From: Lachnospiraceae bacterium
Lineage (GTDB): Bacteria > Bacillota > Clostridia > Lachnospirales > Lachnospiraceae
Direction: 5' to 3'
NCBI GenBank assembly: GCA_017461725.1
Contig: JAFTXG010000010.1
Location: 1 to 34,630 of the forward strand
DNA: 34,630 bases
Shown here one piece after another: positions 24,275 through 32,498 of the stretch (position 1 is the first letter of the stretch; every line of letters starts with the position of its first letter). Both the position numbers and the translations under genes were made by a program. The notes beneath the pieces are model-generated. The model was given only the letters and a program-made list of their open reading frames with translations. It made no database searches and was not told the origin of the DNA.

Positions 24275-25948
24275 ATGAAAATGCGGCTGTTTGATTTACC
24301 TGCACTGAATTCCAGAATCAAGTCTGCCAATACTCAGAGTTCCGAGCGCTGGTGGGGATATTTCTTTGGCCCTATGGGTGCCGCAATTCTGAACGTTACC
24401 ATCATCAGCTACATCAATGTGTTTTACACGGATGTGCTCGACCTGACCAATTCTTTCGCGCTGGCAGCAGCGTTCCTTGCGATTTTCCCAATCGTATCCA
24501 AAATCATTGATGCCATCACCAATGTTATCATGGGACAGATCATTGAGAAGACCCGCACAAAGCAGGGCAAGGCCCGTCCTTGGGTCTTGATCTCTGCCCC
24601 TCTGATGACGATCACCTGCGTTTTGATGTTCCTGATCCCCCAGGAACACAGCATCTGGCAGTTGGTGTGGATTGTTCTGACCTATAATCTGTTTTTCTCT
24701 TTTGCATACACCATTTACAACATGAGCCATACGCTGATGGTTCCTCTGTCCACCAGCAATGTTAAGCAGCGTGACGCACTGTCCCTGTTTACCAACATGG
24801 GTGTCAATATGCTTCCCGGCATTCTTGTTTCCCTGCTGTTCCCTGCAGTGTTGATGCCTATGCTTGGCGTAGATTACAACAAGTGGATCACTGCCATGGG
24901 TATCATTGCTGCAGTTGCGCTGCCTTTGACTGTTGTAGAGTATTATTTTACCAAGGAGCGTGTGACCGAGGCCGCCTACAGCGCCAAGGAAGAAACCACG
25001 GTATCCTTTAAGACACAGCTCAAGGCCTGCTTCTCCTCCAAAGAGTGGATCCTGATGGTCGTGTATATGCTGATGTTCCAGGTCATGTCCAACATAATGA
25101 CCCTCTCTCTGCCCTATTTCTGCAACTGGGTGCTGGGTACATACAATGACGGAACGACCCAGATGATTCTGTCCGCTGTTGGTAAGGCGCCCCTTGGCTT
25201 TGGCGTGTTCCTGCTTTGGCCCCTGGTCAAGAAGTTTGGTAAACGCAAGGTCATGATCGTTGGTTTTGGCATGGCGGCAATTGCGGAGGCCATCTGTCTG
25301 GCGGGCAGCACCAGCATGCCTGTGATGCTGGCTGGCTCTTTGCTCTATGCCATTGGCTGGCTGCCCTCCTATGTGTTTTCCGCGCTGATGGCGGATACGC
25401 TGGACTATGTAGAGTATGAGAAGGGTATCCGTGCAGACGGTTTAACAGCTTCTGTCTTTACCATCGTTGCCACAGCCTCGGTTGGCTTGGGACAGGGTAT
25501 CTTCAACCTCGGCCTGACCACTACCGGCTATGAGGCCCCTTATCTGGTTTCTGAGGGTGTCTACAATGTACAGAACGCAGCTACCCAGGGCTTCATTTCC
25601 TTCGCCTATCTGGGCATCCCTATGATCGCTTTGATCGTTATGGCTGTTATTATGGTATTCCTGCGTGTGGAAGACAAGCTTCCCATGGTACATGAAGCTC
25701 TGACCGCTCGCCGCAAGGCAGAAGCTGAGGCTCGCGGTGAGGTTTACTACTCCGATGAGGAGAAAGCCGCCATGGAGCAAGCTGAAAATGACCGCATTGC
25801 GGAGGAAAACCGCATTAAGGAACTGAAGGCAAAGTGTGCCAAGAAGGGCCTGAACTTCGACGCAGAAGAGGCTAAGTACCAGGCAAAGCTGGCTGCTGAC
25901 AAGGCAAAGGCTGAGGCACAGGCAGCTAAGAAGAATAAGAAGAAGTAA
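24275..25948 (+). CDS. GPH-family sugar/glycoside:cation symporter
   Basis: The protein has 557 residues with about twelve membrane helices in the first 470. It belongs to the glycoside-pentoside-hexuronide:cation symporter branch of the MFS, as seen from the N-terminal GYFFGPMGAAILNVTIISY, the loop segment EKTRTKQGKARPWVLI, and ADTLDYVEYEKGIRADGLTA. It should import a small sugar or glycoside with a cation. The last 85 or so residues are a charged, Ala/Lys/Glu-rich helical tail in the cytoplasm, likely a coiled coil. AGGAGG precedes the ATG. It is the first gene of the glycoside operon. The substrate is not evident from sequence. Confidence 0.9.
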   Translation: MKMRLFDLPALNSRIKSANTQSSERWWGYFFGPMGAAILNVTIISYINVFYTDVLDLTNSFALAAAFLAIFPIVSKIIDAITNVIMGQIIEKTRTKQGKARPWVLISAPLMTITCVLMFLIPQEHSIWQLVWIVLTYNLFFSFAYTIYNMSHTLMVPLSTSNVKQRDALSLFTNMGVNMLPGILVSLLFPAVLMPMLGVDYNKWITAMGIIAAVALPLTVVEYYFTKERVTEAAYSAKEETTVSFKTQLKACFSSKEWILMVVYMLMFQVMSNIMTLSLPYFCNWVLGTYNDGTTQMILSAVGKAPLGFGVFLLWPLVKKFGKRKVMIVGFGMAAIAEAICLAGSTSMPVMLAGSLLYAIGWLPSYVFSALMADTLDYVEYEKGIRADGLTASVFTIVATASVGLGQGIFNLGLTTTGYEAPYLVSEGVYNVQNAATQGFISFAYLGIPMIALIVMAVIMVFLRVEDKLPMVHEALTARRKAEAEARGEVYYSDEEKAAMEQAENDRIAEENRIKELKAKCAKKGLNFDAEEAKYQAKLAADKAKAEAQAAKKNKKK

Positions 25949-25964
25949 TGTGACATCGTCTGGT

Positions 25965-25988
25965 GGGCGGCGGCAATTGCCGTCGCCC
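25965..25988 (+). other. Intercistronic GC-rich hairpin
   Basis: A 10-bp stem (25965-25974 with 25979-25988, one G-U pair) has an AATT loop and no T-run after it. It lies between the transporter and the SGNH gene and probably adjusts relative expression or mRNA stability. Confidence 0.55.
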
Positions 25989-26027
25989 TTGCTGCGATTC
26001 GTATCTTGAATATAGGAGATTAGTAAT

Positions 26028-26732
26028 ATGCTGAAAATAGGTAAAAGAATCAGAACTGGTGAACCGGTAGTCCTGGCCTTCTTCGGTGATAGTGTTACCC
26101 ATGGAGAATTTGAGTTTACCAATGGCTATAAAGAATCCGTGCACCGTCCGGAGCTGGTGTTCCACAAGCTGCTTGCAGATCGGATCAAGGCTGAATTTGG
26201 CACTGAGGTAACGGTAATCAATGCGGGTATCGGGGGAAATTTCTCTGACGATGGCCTTGCCCGGATCCAGACGGATGTGCTGGATAAGAAGCCTGATTTC
26301 TGCTGTGTCATGTTCGGCACAAACGATGTGACCAATGCCCGCAAGGGTCAGGAAGCTTTGGATAAGTACGAGCAGAACATGAAGGAAATCATCGGCAAGC
26401 TTCAGGCACAGAAAATCGAGGTGGTTCTGATGACACCCGGTATGCTCTGTTCCCGGGGCGTTAAGGGCTTTAAGGGTGGCTGGTGGTTCATCCACAAGTA
26501 TTATGAGAGCCTGCAGAAGGGCGGTAAGATGGATCAGTACGTGGATGCCATGCGCAAGGTCGCAAAAGAAATGAATGTCCCTGTTGCAGATGCTTATGCT
26601 GAGTGGAAACGGCTTGAAAAGTCCGGCGTGGATACTACGGCCATGCTGGTCAACGGAATGAACCATCCCACGGCTGAAGCACACAAGATATTTGCCGATA
26701 AGCTGTATGAACTTTTTTTAAGTGATAGATAA
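26028..26732 (+). CDS. SGNH/GDSL-family hydrolase (probable carbohydrate esterase)
   Basis: The protein has 234 residues and no signal peptide. Block I is FFGDSVTHG with Ser22, block II is NAGIGGN with Asn71, block III is GTND with Asn99, and block V is NGMNHPT with His213. These four residues define the SGNH hydrolase fold. Many relatives have Asp four residues before the catalytic His; here that residue is Asn209. Its place between a glycoside transporter and glycosidases suggests removal of acetyl or other acyl groups from an imported glycoside in the cytoplasm. AGGAG is present upstream. It starts 79 bp after the transporter and ends 12 bp before the GH2 gene. Confidence 0.87.
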   Translation: MLKIGKRIRTGEPVVLAFFGDSVTHGEFEFTNGYKESVHRPELVFHKLLADRIKAEFGTEVTVINAGIGGNFSDDGLARIQTDVLDKKPDFCCVMFGTNDVTNARKGQEALDKYEQNMKEIIGKLQAQKIEVVLMTPGMLCSRGVKGFKGGWWFIHKYYESLQKGGKMDQYVDAMRKVAKEMNVPVADAYAEWKRLEKSGVDTTAMLVNGMNHPTAEAHKIFADKLYELFLSDR

Positions 26733-26744
26733 GGAGCACGCAAT

Positions 26745-29045
26745 ATGAAGAAACTTTGTTTTAATACTGGTTGGAACTGTAACGGTGCGCCTGTGACGTT
26801 GCCTCATGATGCTATGATCCATGAGACTCGCAGGGCAGATAATCCCAGCGGCAGCGCTCAGGCTTATTTCCCAGGCGGTAAGTATGTGTATGAAAAGACA
26901 TTCCTCAAGCCCGCAGCAGAGCATGTGACTTTCCAGTTTGAAGGTGTCTACCGGAATGCCAAGGTGGTCATCAACGGTAAAGATGCCGGTGGCACCGAAT
27001 ATGGCTATCTACCCTTCTTCGTTTGTGCAGATGATCTGCTGGTAGATGGAGAGAACACTATCCGGGTGGAGTGCGACAATGTGAATCAGCCCGATTCACG
27101 CTGGTATACCGGTGCCGGTATATACCGTCCTGTCTGGATGTGGACTGGCCCTAAGAGCGGCATCGAGCCCGAGCAGGTCAGAGTCCATACCGTTTCCATC
27201 GAGCCTGCAACCATCCATGTCCATACGGGCTACGAAAATGCAAAGATCGAGATTCTGGATGGCGAAATTGTCATTGCCACCGGAAACGGCTGTGAGGCGG
27301 ATATTGCTATTCCCAATGCCAAGCTGTGGAGCGAGGATGCCCCCAATCTGTACACCTGCAAGGTGACTGTTGAGGGTGATGAAGCTGTGACAACCTTTGG
27401 TATCCGCACCATTACTTGGGACAATAAAGGATTCTATATCAATGGCAAGCGAACACTGTTACGAGGAGGCTGTGTTCATCATGACAACGGTATCGTTGGT
27501 GCTGCTACCTACGACGAAGCAGAGTGGCGAAGAGTCCGTATTTTGAAGGATGCTGGTTTCAATGCCATCCGTTCCGCCCACAATCCTACTTCCCGTGCCA
27601 TGCTGGAAGCCTGTGACTACTACGGCGTGTACATGATGGACGAAAGCTGGGATATGTGGTTTCATCATAAGAGCAAGTTCGATTATGCCACCCATTGGCG
27701 CAAGAACTATCTGTCTGACCTTGCCGCTATGGTCAACCGAGATTATAACCATCCTTCCGTGGTCATGTACTCCATCGGTAACGAGGTCTCCGAGCCTGCA
27801 AAGGATGAGGGTGTGGAAAAGACCAAGGAAATGGTAGCATTCCTGAAGCAGGCAGACGGCACCCGTCCTGTCACCGGCGGCTTTAACCTGATGATCATCG
27901 CCAACGCCAAGAAGGGCAAGGGCGTTTACAACGAAGAAGGTGGCCGTGATGATTCTGCCGATAAGAAGATGCAGGGTATGAACTCCACCATGTTCAATAT
28001 GATCACCAATCTGGTGGGTACCGGCATGAATAAGTCCGCCAATGGTAAGGCTGCTGACGAGGCAACGGCTCCCTGTCTGGATGCGCTGGACATGGCTGGC
28101 TATAACTATGCTTCCGGTCGTTATCCCATGGAAGGTAAGTGCCATCCTGACCGCCTGATCTATGGTTCTGAGACCTTCCCTCAGGACATTGCCAAGAACT
28201 GGGCAATGGTGAAACAGTATCCTTACCTGATCGGTGACTTCATGTGGACCGCTTGGGACTACATCGGCGAGGTTGGTCTGGGCGCATGGGCCTATACCAA
28301 GGACGGCACCGGCTTCAATAAGCCCTATCCCTGGCTGCTGGCAGACACCGGCGCTTTCGATATTATCGGCACGCCCAACGGCGAAATGTTCCTGGCACAG
28401 GCTGCATGGGGACTGCTGGATAAGCCTGCAATCGGTGTTCAGCCTGTGAATCATCCCAGCATGAATCCTGCCAAGATGGCATGGCGAGGCACGAATGCTA
28501 TGGCTTCCTGGGCATGGAATGGCTGCGATGGCAACAAGGCTATCGTGGAAGTGTTCACCGATGCCGCTGTTATAGAACTGTTGATTAACGGAAAATCCTT
28601 GGGTAAGAAGAAGGTTAAAGAATGCAAGGCAACCTTCAAAACAAAGTATCAAAGCGGAAAGATCGAAGCTGTTGCATTTGATGTCACCGGTCGAGAGGTT
28701 TCCCGGAGTTCCCTGGAATCCGCTACTGGAAAGACTCAAATTTGCGCCGTATCTGAAGTGGAAAACGCAAAAAACGGCGAAGTTGTCTATGTGAATGTTG
28801 CCATCGTAGGCGAAAACGGTGTGGTGGAATCCAACGCGGATCGTAGACTGACTGTGAAGGTGGAAGGCGGCGAGCTATTGGCCGTTGGCTCCGCTAATCC
28901 TAGAACTGAGGAACGGTTTGACGAAGGTGTTTATACCACCTACTACGGCACCGCTCTCGCAGCGATCCGTGTAAAAGAAAACACTACGGTGACCGTTACC
29001 GATGGAAAAGAAACAGTACAGACTGTCATCGCGGTAGAAATGTAA
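26745..29045 (+). CDS. Glycoside hydrolase family 2 enzyme (beta-galactosidase/beta-glucuronidase type)
   Basis: The protein has 766 residues and no signal peptide. Domain order is the GH2 jelly roll (to about 140, with SRWYTGAGIYRPVWMW), an Ig-like domain, a TIM barrel (about 240-540) and C-terminal beta domains. The likely acid/base is Glu347 in SIGNEVSEP and the nucleophile Glu476 in IYGSETFPQ. The sequence FMWTAWDYIGEVG closes the barrel. The enzyme removes a terminal beta-linked sugar by a retaining mechanism; galactoside, glucuronide or another sugar cannot be decided from motifs here. GGAG precedes the ATG. It is 12 bp from the genes on either side, so tightly co-transcribed. Confidence 0.9.
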   Translation: MKKLCFNTGWNCNGAPVTLPHDAMIHETRRADNPSGSAQAYFPGGKYVYEKTFLKPAAEHVTFQFEGVYRNAKVVINGKDAGGTEYGYLPFFVCADDLLVDGENTIRVECDNVNQPDSRWYTGAGIYRPVWMWTGPKSGIEPEQVRVHTVSIEPATIHVHTGYENAKIEILDGEIVIATGNGCEADIAIPNAKLWSEDAPNLYTCKVTVEGDEAVTTFGIRTITWDNKGFYINGKRTLLRGGCVHHDNGIVGAATYDEAEWRRVRILKDAGFNAIRSAHNPTSRAMLEACDYYGVYMMDESWDMWFHHKSKFDYATHWRKNYLSDLAAMVNRDYNHPSVVMYSIGNEVSEPAKDEGVEKTKEMVAFLKQADGTRPVTGGFNLMIIANAKKGKGVYNEEGGRDDSADKKMQGMNSTMFNMITNLVGTGMNKSANGKAADEATAPCLDALDMAGYNYASGRYPMEGKCHPDRLIYGSETFPQDIAKNWAMVKQYPYLIGDFMWTAWDYIGEVGLGAWAYTKDGTGFNKPYPWLLADTGAFDIIGTPNGEMFLAQAAWGLLDKPAIGVQPVNHPSMNPAKMAWRGTNAMASWAWNGCDGNKAIVEVFTDAAVIELLINGKSLGKKKVKECKATFKTKYQSGKIEAVAFDVTGREVSRSSLESATGKTQICAVSEVENAKNGEVVYVNVAIVGENGVVESNADRRLTVKVEGGELLAVGSANPRTEERFDEGVYTTYYGTALAAIRVKENTTVTVTDGKETVQTVIAVEM

Positions 29046-29057
29046 GAGGTAAAAACG

Positions 29058-31637
29058 ATGGGAAACAAGATCAGTATTCTTGAAGGAAAGGAATTGAACC
29101 TTGACTGTATCGAAGGTCGTTTTGCGGCTTTTGCAAAGCATCCCTATGCAGTTACTCTGCGTTTGAGCCAGCCTATTGCCGAGGATGGCTATGGCGTGAT
29201 CACTGTAGACGGTGTAGAGATTCCCAAAGGCACACAGTTCCTGATGGATGTGGTCATCAAGATGAATTGCCTGATGGTTCCTGTGGGAAGTGTTGCCAGA
29301 GACTATGGCAAAGAATATACCATGAAGCTCATGGGCTTTAAGGGCAAGGACGGCAAGCCCTTCCCGGATACTACACTTAAATTCAAAACCATGGAGCGCC
29401 CCCAGCGTGACCATAAGTACGATACCCATGACGAGGTGGCAATTCAGGCTGCCCGAGAAGGCATGGTACTGCTTCGCAACGAAAACAATGTCCTGCCGTT
29501 GCAGGAAAACACCATTCTCAACTGTTTTGGCTCTGCCCAATACATGTTCCGCAACACCGCTACCGGCGCGGGTCTCATCAATCCCCGCTGGCAGGCAAAT
29601 TTCCATCAGTCTATCGAGGAACACAGCAGTTTCAAAGTCAACCGGGAGGTTTCTGATCTGTATGTGGGGCTGAAGGATGTTGTTCCCACGGAAGCGGTTC
29701 TGAACCGGGCAAAGGAGCAGTCCGATACGGCAATCATTCTGGTGTCCCGGCATTCCGGTGAATTTTCCGACAACCGTGCGGTAAGGGGTGGCTACTACCT
29801 GTCCGATGACGAGCGGGCTGTGATTGCTGCTGTCAGCAAGGCATTCACCAAAACCGTTGCCATTATCAACACCGGTTATCCCATTGAGATGGGCTGGGTA
29901 AATGAGTTTGGCATCGATGCGGTCATCTATACCGGATTCGCCGGTATGGGGGCAGGCTATGCTCTGATGGAGATTCTGGATGGCCGAACCAATCCTTCCG
30001 GCAAGCTCCCCGATACCTGGAGCTATGACTACTATGATAACCCAGCTGCCCACAATTTCATCAATCTGCCCGCTGAGCATAAGCAGGTAGGTGAGAAGGA
30101 GTTTGGTGTCCATATCTACTATGAAGAAGATATCTATGTGGGCTATCGCTACTTTGACACCTTCGGGAAGAAGGCAGCCTACGGCTTTGGTCACGGCAAG
30201 AGCTATACCGATTTCGCATTTGATTTTGGCGTACCTGCTTATGAAAACGGAAATGTGACGGTAGATATAACAGTCCACAATACCGGAAAGCGTCCCGGCA
30301 AGGAAGTGGTGCAGCTCTACATTCAGGCTCCGGATGGTGCTATTGAGAAACCTAGGCGTGTGCTGGCGGCTTTTGAGAAGACTGCGCTTCTGAAACCGGG
30401 CGAAAGTCAGAAGCTGACCCTGACCGCACCGGAGAAAGCGTTTGCATCCTTCTGTGAGAACACGGGTGCTTTCCTGCTGGAAGCGGGAGAATACCGCGTC
30501 TGGGCTGGTAACAGTCTGGCAGATTCTCAGCAAATCGGCAGTTTTTCTTTGAATTCAGCCAAAATCCTCACCAAAACCAACCGAATCAATCTGCCGGTAG
30601 AGTCCTTTAAGCGGATCACCAAGGCAGATCCTACGGTCGAGGTGATTTCCAAAATCGTTCCCTTAGAAGAACGTACAGGAAAGGGCGCACCACGTCCTGT
30701 TTATAATCCCACGCCGCTGCCTGTGTACAAAGGCAAGAAGATTACCTTTGAGCAGTTGAAAGCAAACCCCGCACTGCTGGATAAATTCGTTGCTCAGATG
30801 AGCAATGACGAGCTGTGCAAAATGAATGTCTGCGGCGGTGCTGACTGGTATATGCCTTGGCAGAGTGGCGCAGCAGGTAAAACAGCTGTAATTGGCAAAT
30901 ACAAAATGCCCAAGGTGATGGTGTCCGATGGCAACACCGGCCTGAACCTGAAAAAGCGGAACATCGGCTTCCCCAGCAGCTGTACTGTGGCAGCCAGCTT
31001 CAATAAGGAACTGGCCTATACCATCGGCAAGGTGATCGCAGAGGAATCTCTGGAGCATGGGATCGGCATGAATCTTGGCCCCGCCATGAATATCCACAGA
31101 AACATCCTAAATGGCCGTCATCCTGAGTATTTCTCTGAAGATCCATACCTGGGCGGCATTATGGCCGGTTACCACGGAAAGGGCCTGGAAGAAAACGGCT
31201 GCGGCTGTACCTATAAGCATCTGTTCTGCAATGGTTCCGATACCTCCCGAAAGGCAAGCCACTCTATCGTTTCCGAGCGTGCGCTGCGGGAGATCTACTA
31301 CAAGGTTTTCGAGTTTGCGGTTGACGTTCACAAACCCAGCGGTATCATGACCAGCTACAATGCGGTCAACGGCATCTATCCAGCTGAAAATGCAGACATT
31401 CTGCAAACCCTTCTCCGGGAGGAATGGGGGCTGGATAGCATGATCATGACAGACTGGGGGACCTATGACACGGTGGACCCGGTGGAGATGGTGAAAGCCG
31501 GTAACTGCTGGCTGACCGATGGTGGCGGCAAGTACGTCCGCATCCTGCAAAAGGCAGTGAAGGAAGGAAAGCTCTCCCGTGCTGTGTTGGAACATAACGT
31601 CCGCCATGTGGTCAAGACGATCCTGAAATGGGGTTGA
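29058..31637 (+). CDS. Glycoside hydrolase family 3 enzyme with swapped domain order
   Basis: The protein has 859 residues and no signal peptide. Unlike most GH3 enzymes, the alpha/beta sandwich comes first (about 125-360) with likely acid/base Glu235 in SRHSGEFSDN. A fibronectin-type domain follows (about 390-485, with HNTGKRPGKEVVQLYI), and the TIM barrel comes last (about 580-855). The barrel contains Lys720-His721 and the nucleophile Asp799 in MIMTDWGTYD. This reversed order is known from some rumen beta-glucosidases. The first 115 residues form an extra domain. A retaining beta-glucosidase or beta-xylosidase is likely. It begins 12 bp after the GH2 stop. Confidence 0.92.
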   Translation: MGNKISILEGKELNLDCIEGRFAAFAKHPYAVTLRLSQPIAEDGYGVITVDGVEIPKGTQFLMDVVIKMNCLMVPVGSVARDYGKEYTMKLMGFKGKDGKPFPDTTLKFKTMERPQRDHKYDTHDEVAIQAAREGMVLLRNENNVLPLQENTILNCFGSAQYMFRNTATGAGLINPRWQANFHQSIEEHSSFKVNREVSDLYVGLKDVVPTEAVLNRAKEQSDTAIILVSRHSGEFSDNRAVRGGYYLSDDERAVIAAVSKAFTKTVAIINTGYPIEMGWVNEFGIDAVIYTGFAGMGAGYALMEILDGRTNPSGKLPDTWSYDYYDNPAAHNFINLPAEHKQVGEKEFGVHIYYEEDIYVGYRYFDTFGKKAAYGFGHGKSYTDFAFDFGVPAYENGNVTVDITVHNTGKRPGKEVVQLYIQAPDGAIEKPRRVLAAFEKTALLKPGESQKLTLTAPEKAFASFCENTGAFLLEAGEYRVWAGNSLADSQQIGSFSLNSAKILTKTNRINLPVESFKRITKADPTVEVISKIVPLEERTGKGAPRPVYNPTPLPVYKGKKITFEQLKANPALLDKFVAQMSNDELCKMNVCGGADWYMPWQSGAAGKTAVIGKYKMPKVMVSDGNTGLNLKKRNIGFPSSCTVAASFNKELAYTIGKVIAEESLEHGIGMNLGPAMNIHRNILNGRHPEYFSEDPYLGGIMAGYHGKGLEENGCGCTYKHLFCNGSDTSRKASHSIVSERALREIYYKVFEFAVDVHKPSGIMTSYNAVNGIYPAENADILQTLLREEWGLDSMIMTDWGTYDTVDPVEMVKAGNCWLTDGGGKYVRILQKAVKEGKLSRAVLEHNVRHVVKTILKWG

Positions 31638-31699
31638 CCTGATATCTTCTGGAAATATTTAGAGCAGAATATGATCGAACAGAAACGGAGAAATGAATC

Positions 31700-32437
31700 A
31701 TGAAATATGGAATCCAGATGTACCTTCTGCGGGACTATTGTAAAACGAAAGAGCAAACCTTACAGACCCTGAAAAAAGTTGCCGAGATGGGTTGGGATGG
31801 TATCGAACTGTTTCAGGGAGCCGATATCCCAGCTGCGGATATCCGGGCTGCTGTGGGCGATTGTGATATCCTGAATCCTATGCTCTGGTCTAAGAATTTT
31901 GAACCGAAAAAGATCCAAAGAACCTGCGATTGGCTCAAGGCCCTCGGTGCAAAAGAAGCTGCCTATAATGTGCTTCCGATCCTGCTGTACAATGCGAGGA
32001 ACTATCGAAAGTTTAACGCCAAATACCAGAAGATCGCACCGTATATGGCAAAAAACGGGCTGACCTTCTGTCATCATAACCACAAGCAGGATTTTCAGGT
32101 AACCAGTGGACGGGTAGGTGTGGATATTCTTACGGAGGGTGTCGAACCCTACTGCCTGGAAATCGATGCCTACTGGGCCTTGGTTGCGGGCTGCGATGTA
32201 GTCGATTTGATGGAGGAAAGAAAGGATCATCTGCGCTATATCCATCTGAAGGATAAGAAAAACGGCGCAAAGACCTTCTGTCCTTTGGGCGAAGGCGATG
32301 TGGATAATCGCGCTTATGTAGAGAAAGCTATCGAGCTGGGGCTGGAATATGTGATCGTCGATCTGGATAACAGCGACGGTGATGTATTCGAAGCTGCTGA
32401 GAAAAGCCTTGCATGGCTGCGCAGTAATTTCGGCTGA
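31700..32437 (+). CDS. TIM-barrel sugar isomerase/epimerase-like protein
   Basis: The protein has 245 residues of the xylose isomerase-like / AP-endonuclease family 2 fold. Visible signature pieces are GWDGIELFQG with Glu36, CHHNH at 124-128, LEIDAYWAL with Asp156, YIHLKDKK with His182, and GEGDVD near the end; these are typical metal-site and substrate-site positions. Members isomerise, epimerise, dehydrate or hydrate sugars and keto-sugars. In this operon it may process a sugar freed by the glycosidases, or an oxidised glycoside. No dehydrogenase partner is seen in the window. It starts 62 bp after the GH3 gene with GGAG upstream. Confidence 0.85.
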   Translation: MKYGIQMYLLRDYCKTKEQTLQTLKKVAEMGWDGIELFQGADIPAADIRAAVGDCDILNPMLWSKNFEPKKIQRTCDWLKALGAKEAAYNVLPILLYNARNYRKFNAKYQKIAPYMAKNGLTFCHHNHKQDFQVTSGRVGVDILTEGVEPYCLEIDAYWALVAGCDVVDLMEERKDHLRYIHLKDKKNGAKTFCPLGEGDVDNRAYVEKAIELGLEYVIVDLDNSDGDVFEAAEKSLAWLRSNFG

Positions 32438-32498
32438 GCACAGGTATGTAATGTGCGTCGGGAGAGATAGCCTGCTATTTTGAAATGGAGTGATTCGT

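Noticed and set aside
28875..30533. 552-residue open frame on the minus strand opposite GH2/GH3
   Set aside because: It overlaps two clear glycosidase genes, crosses their junction and shows no recognisable family features.
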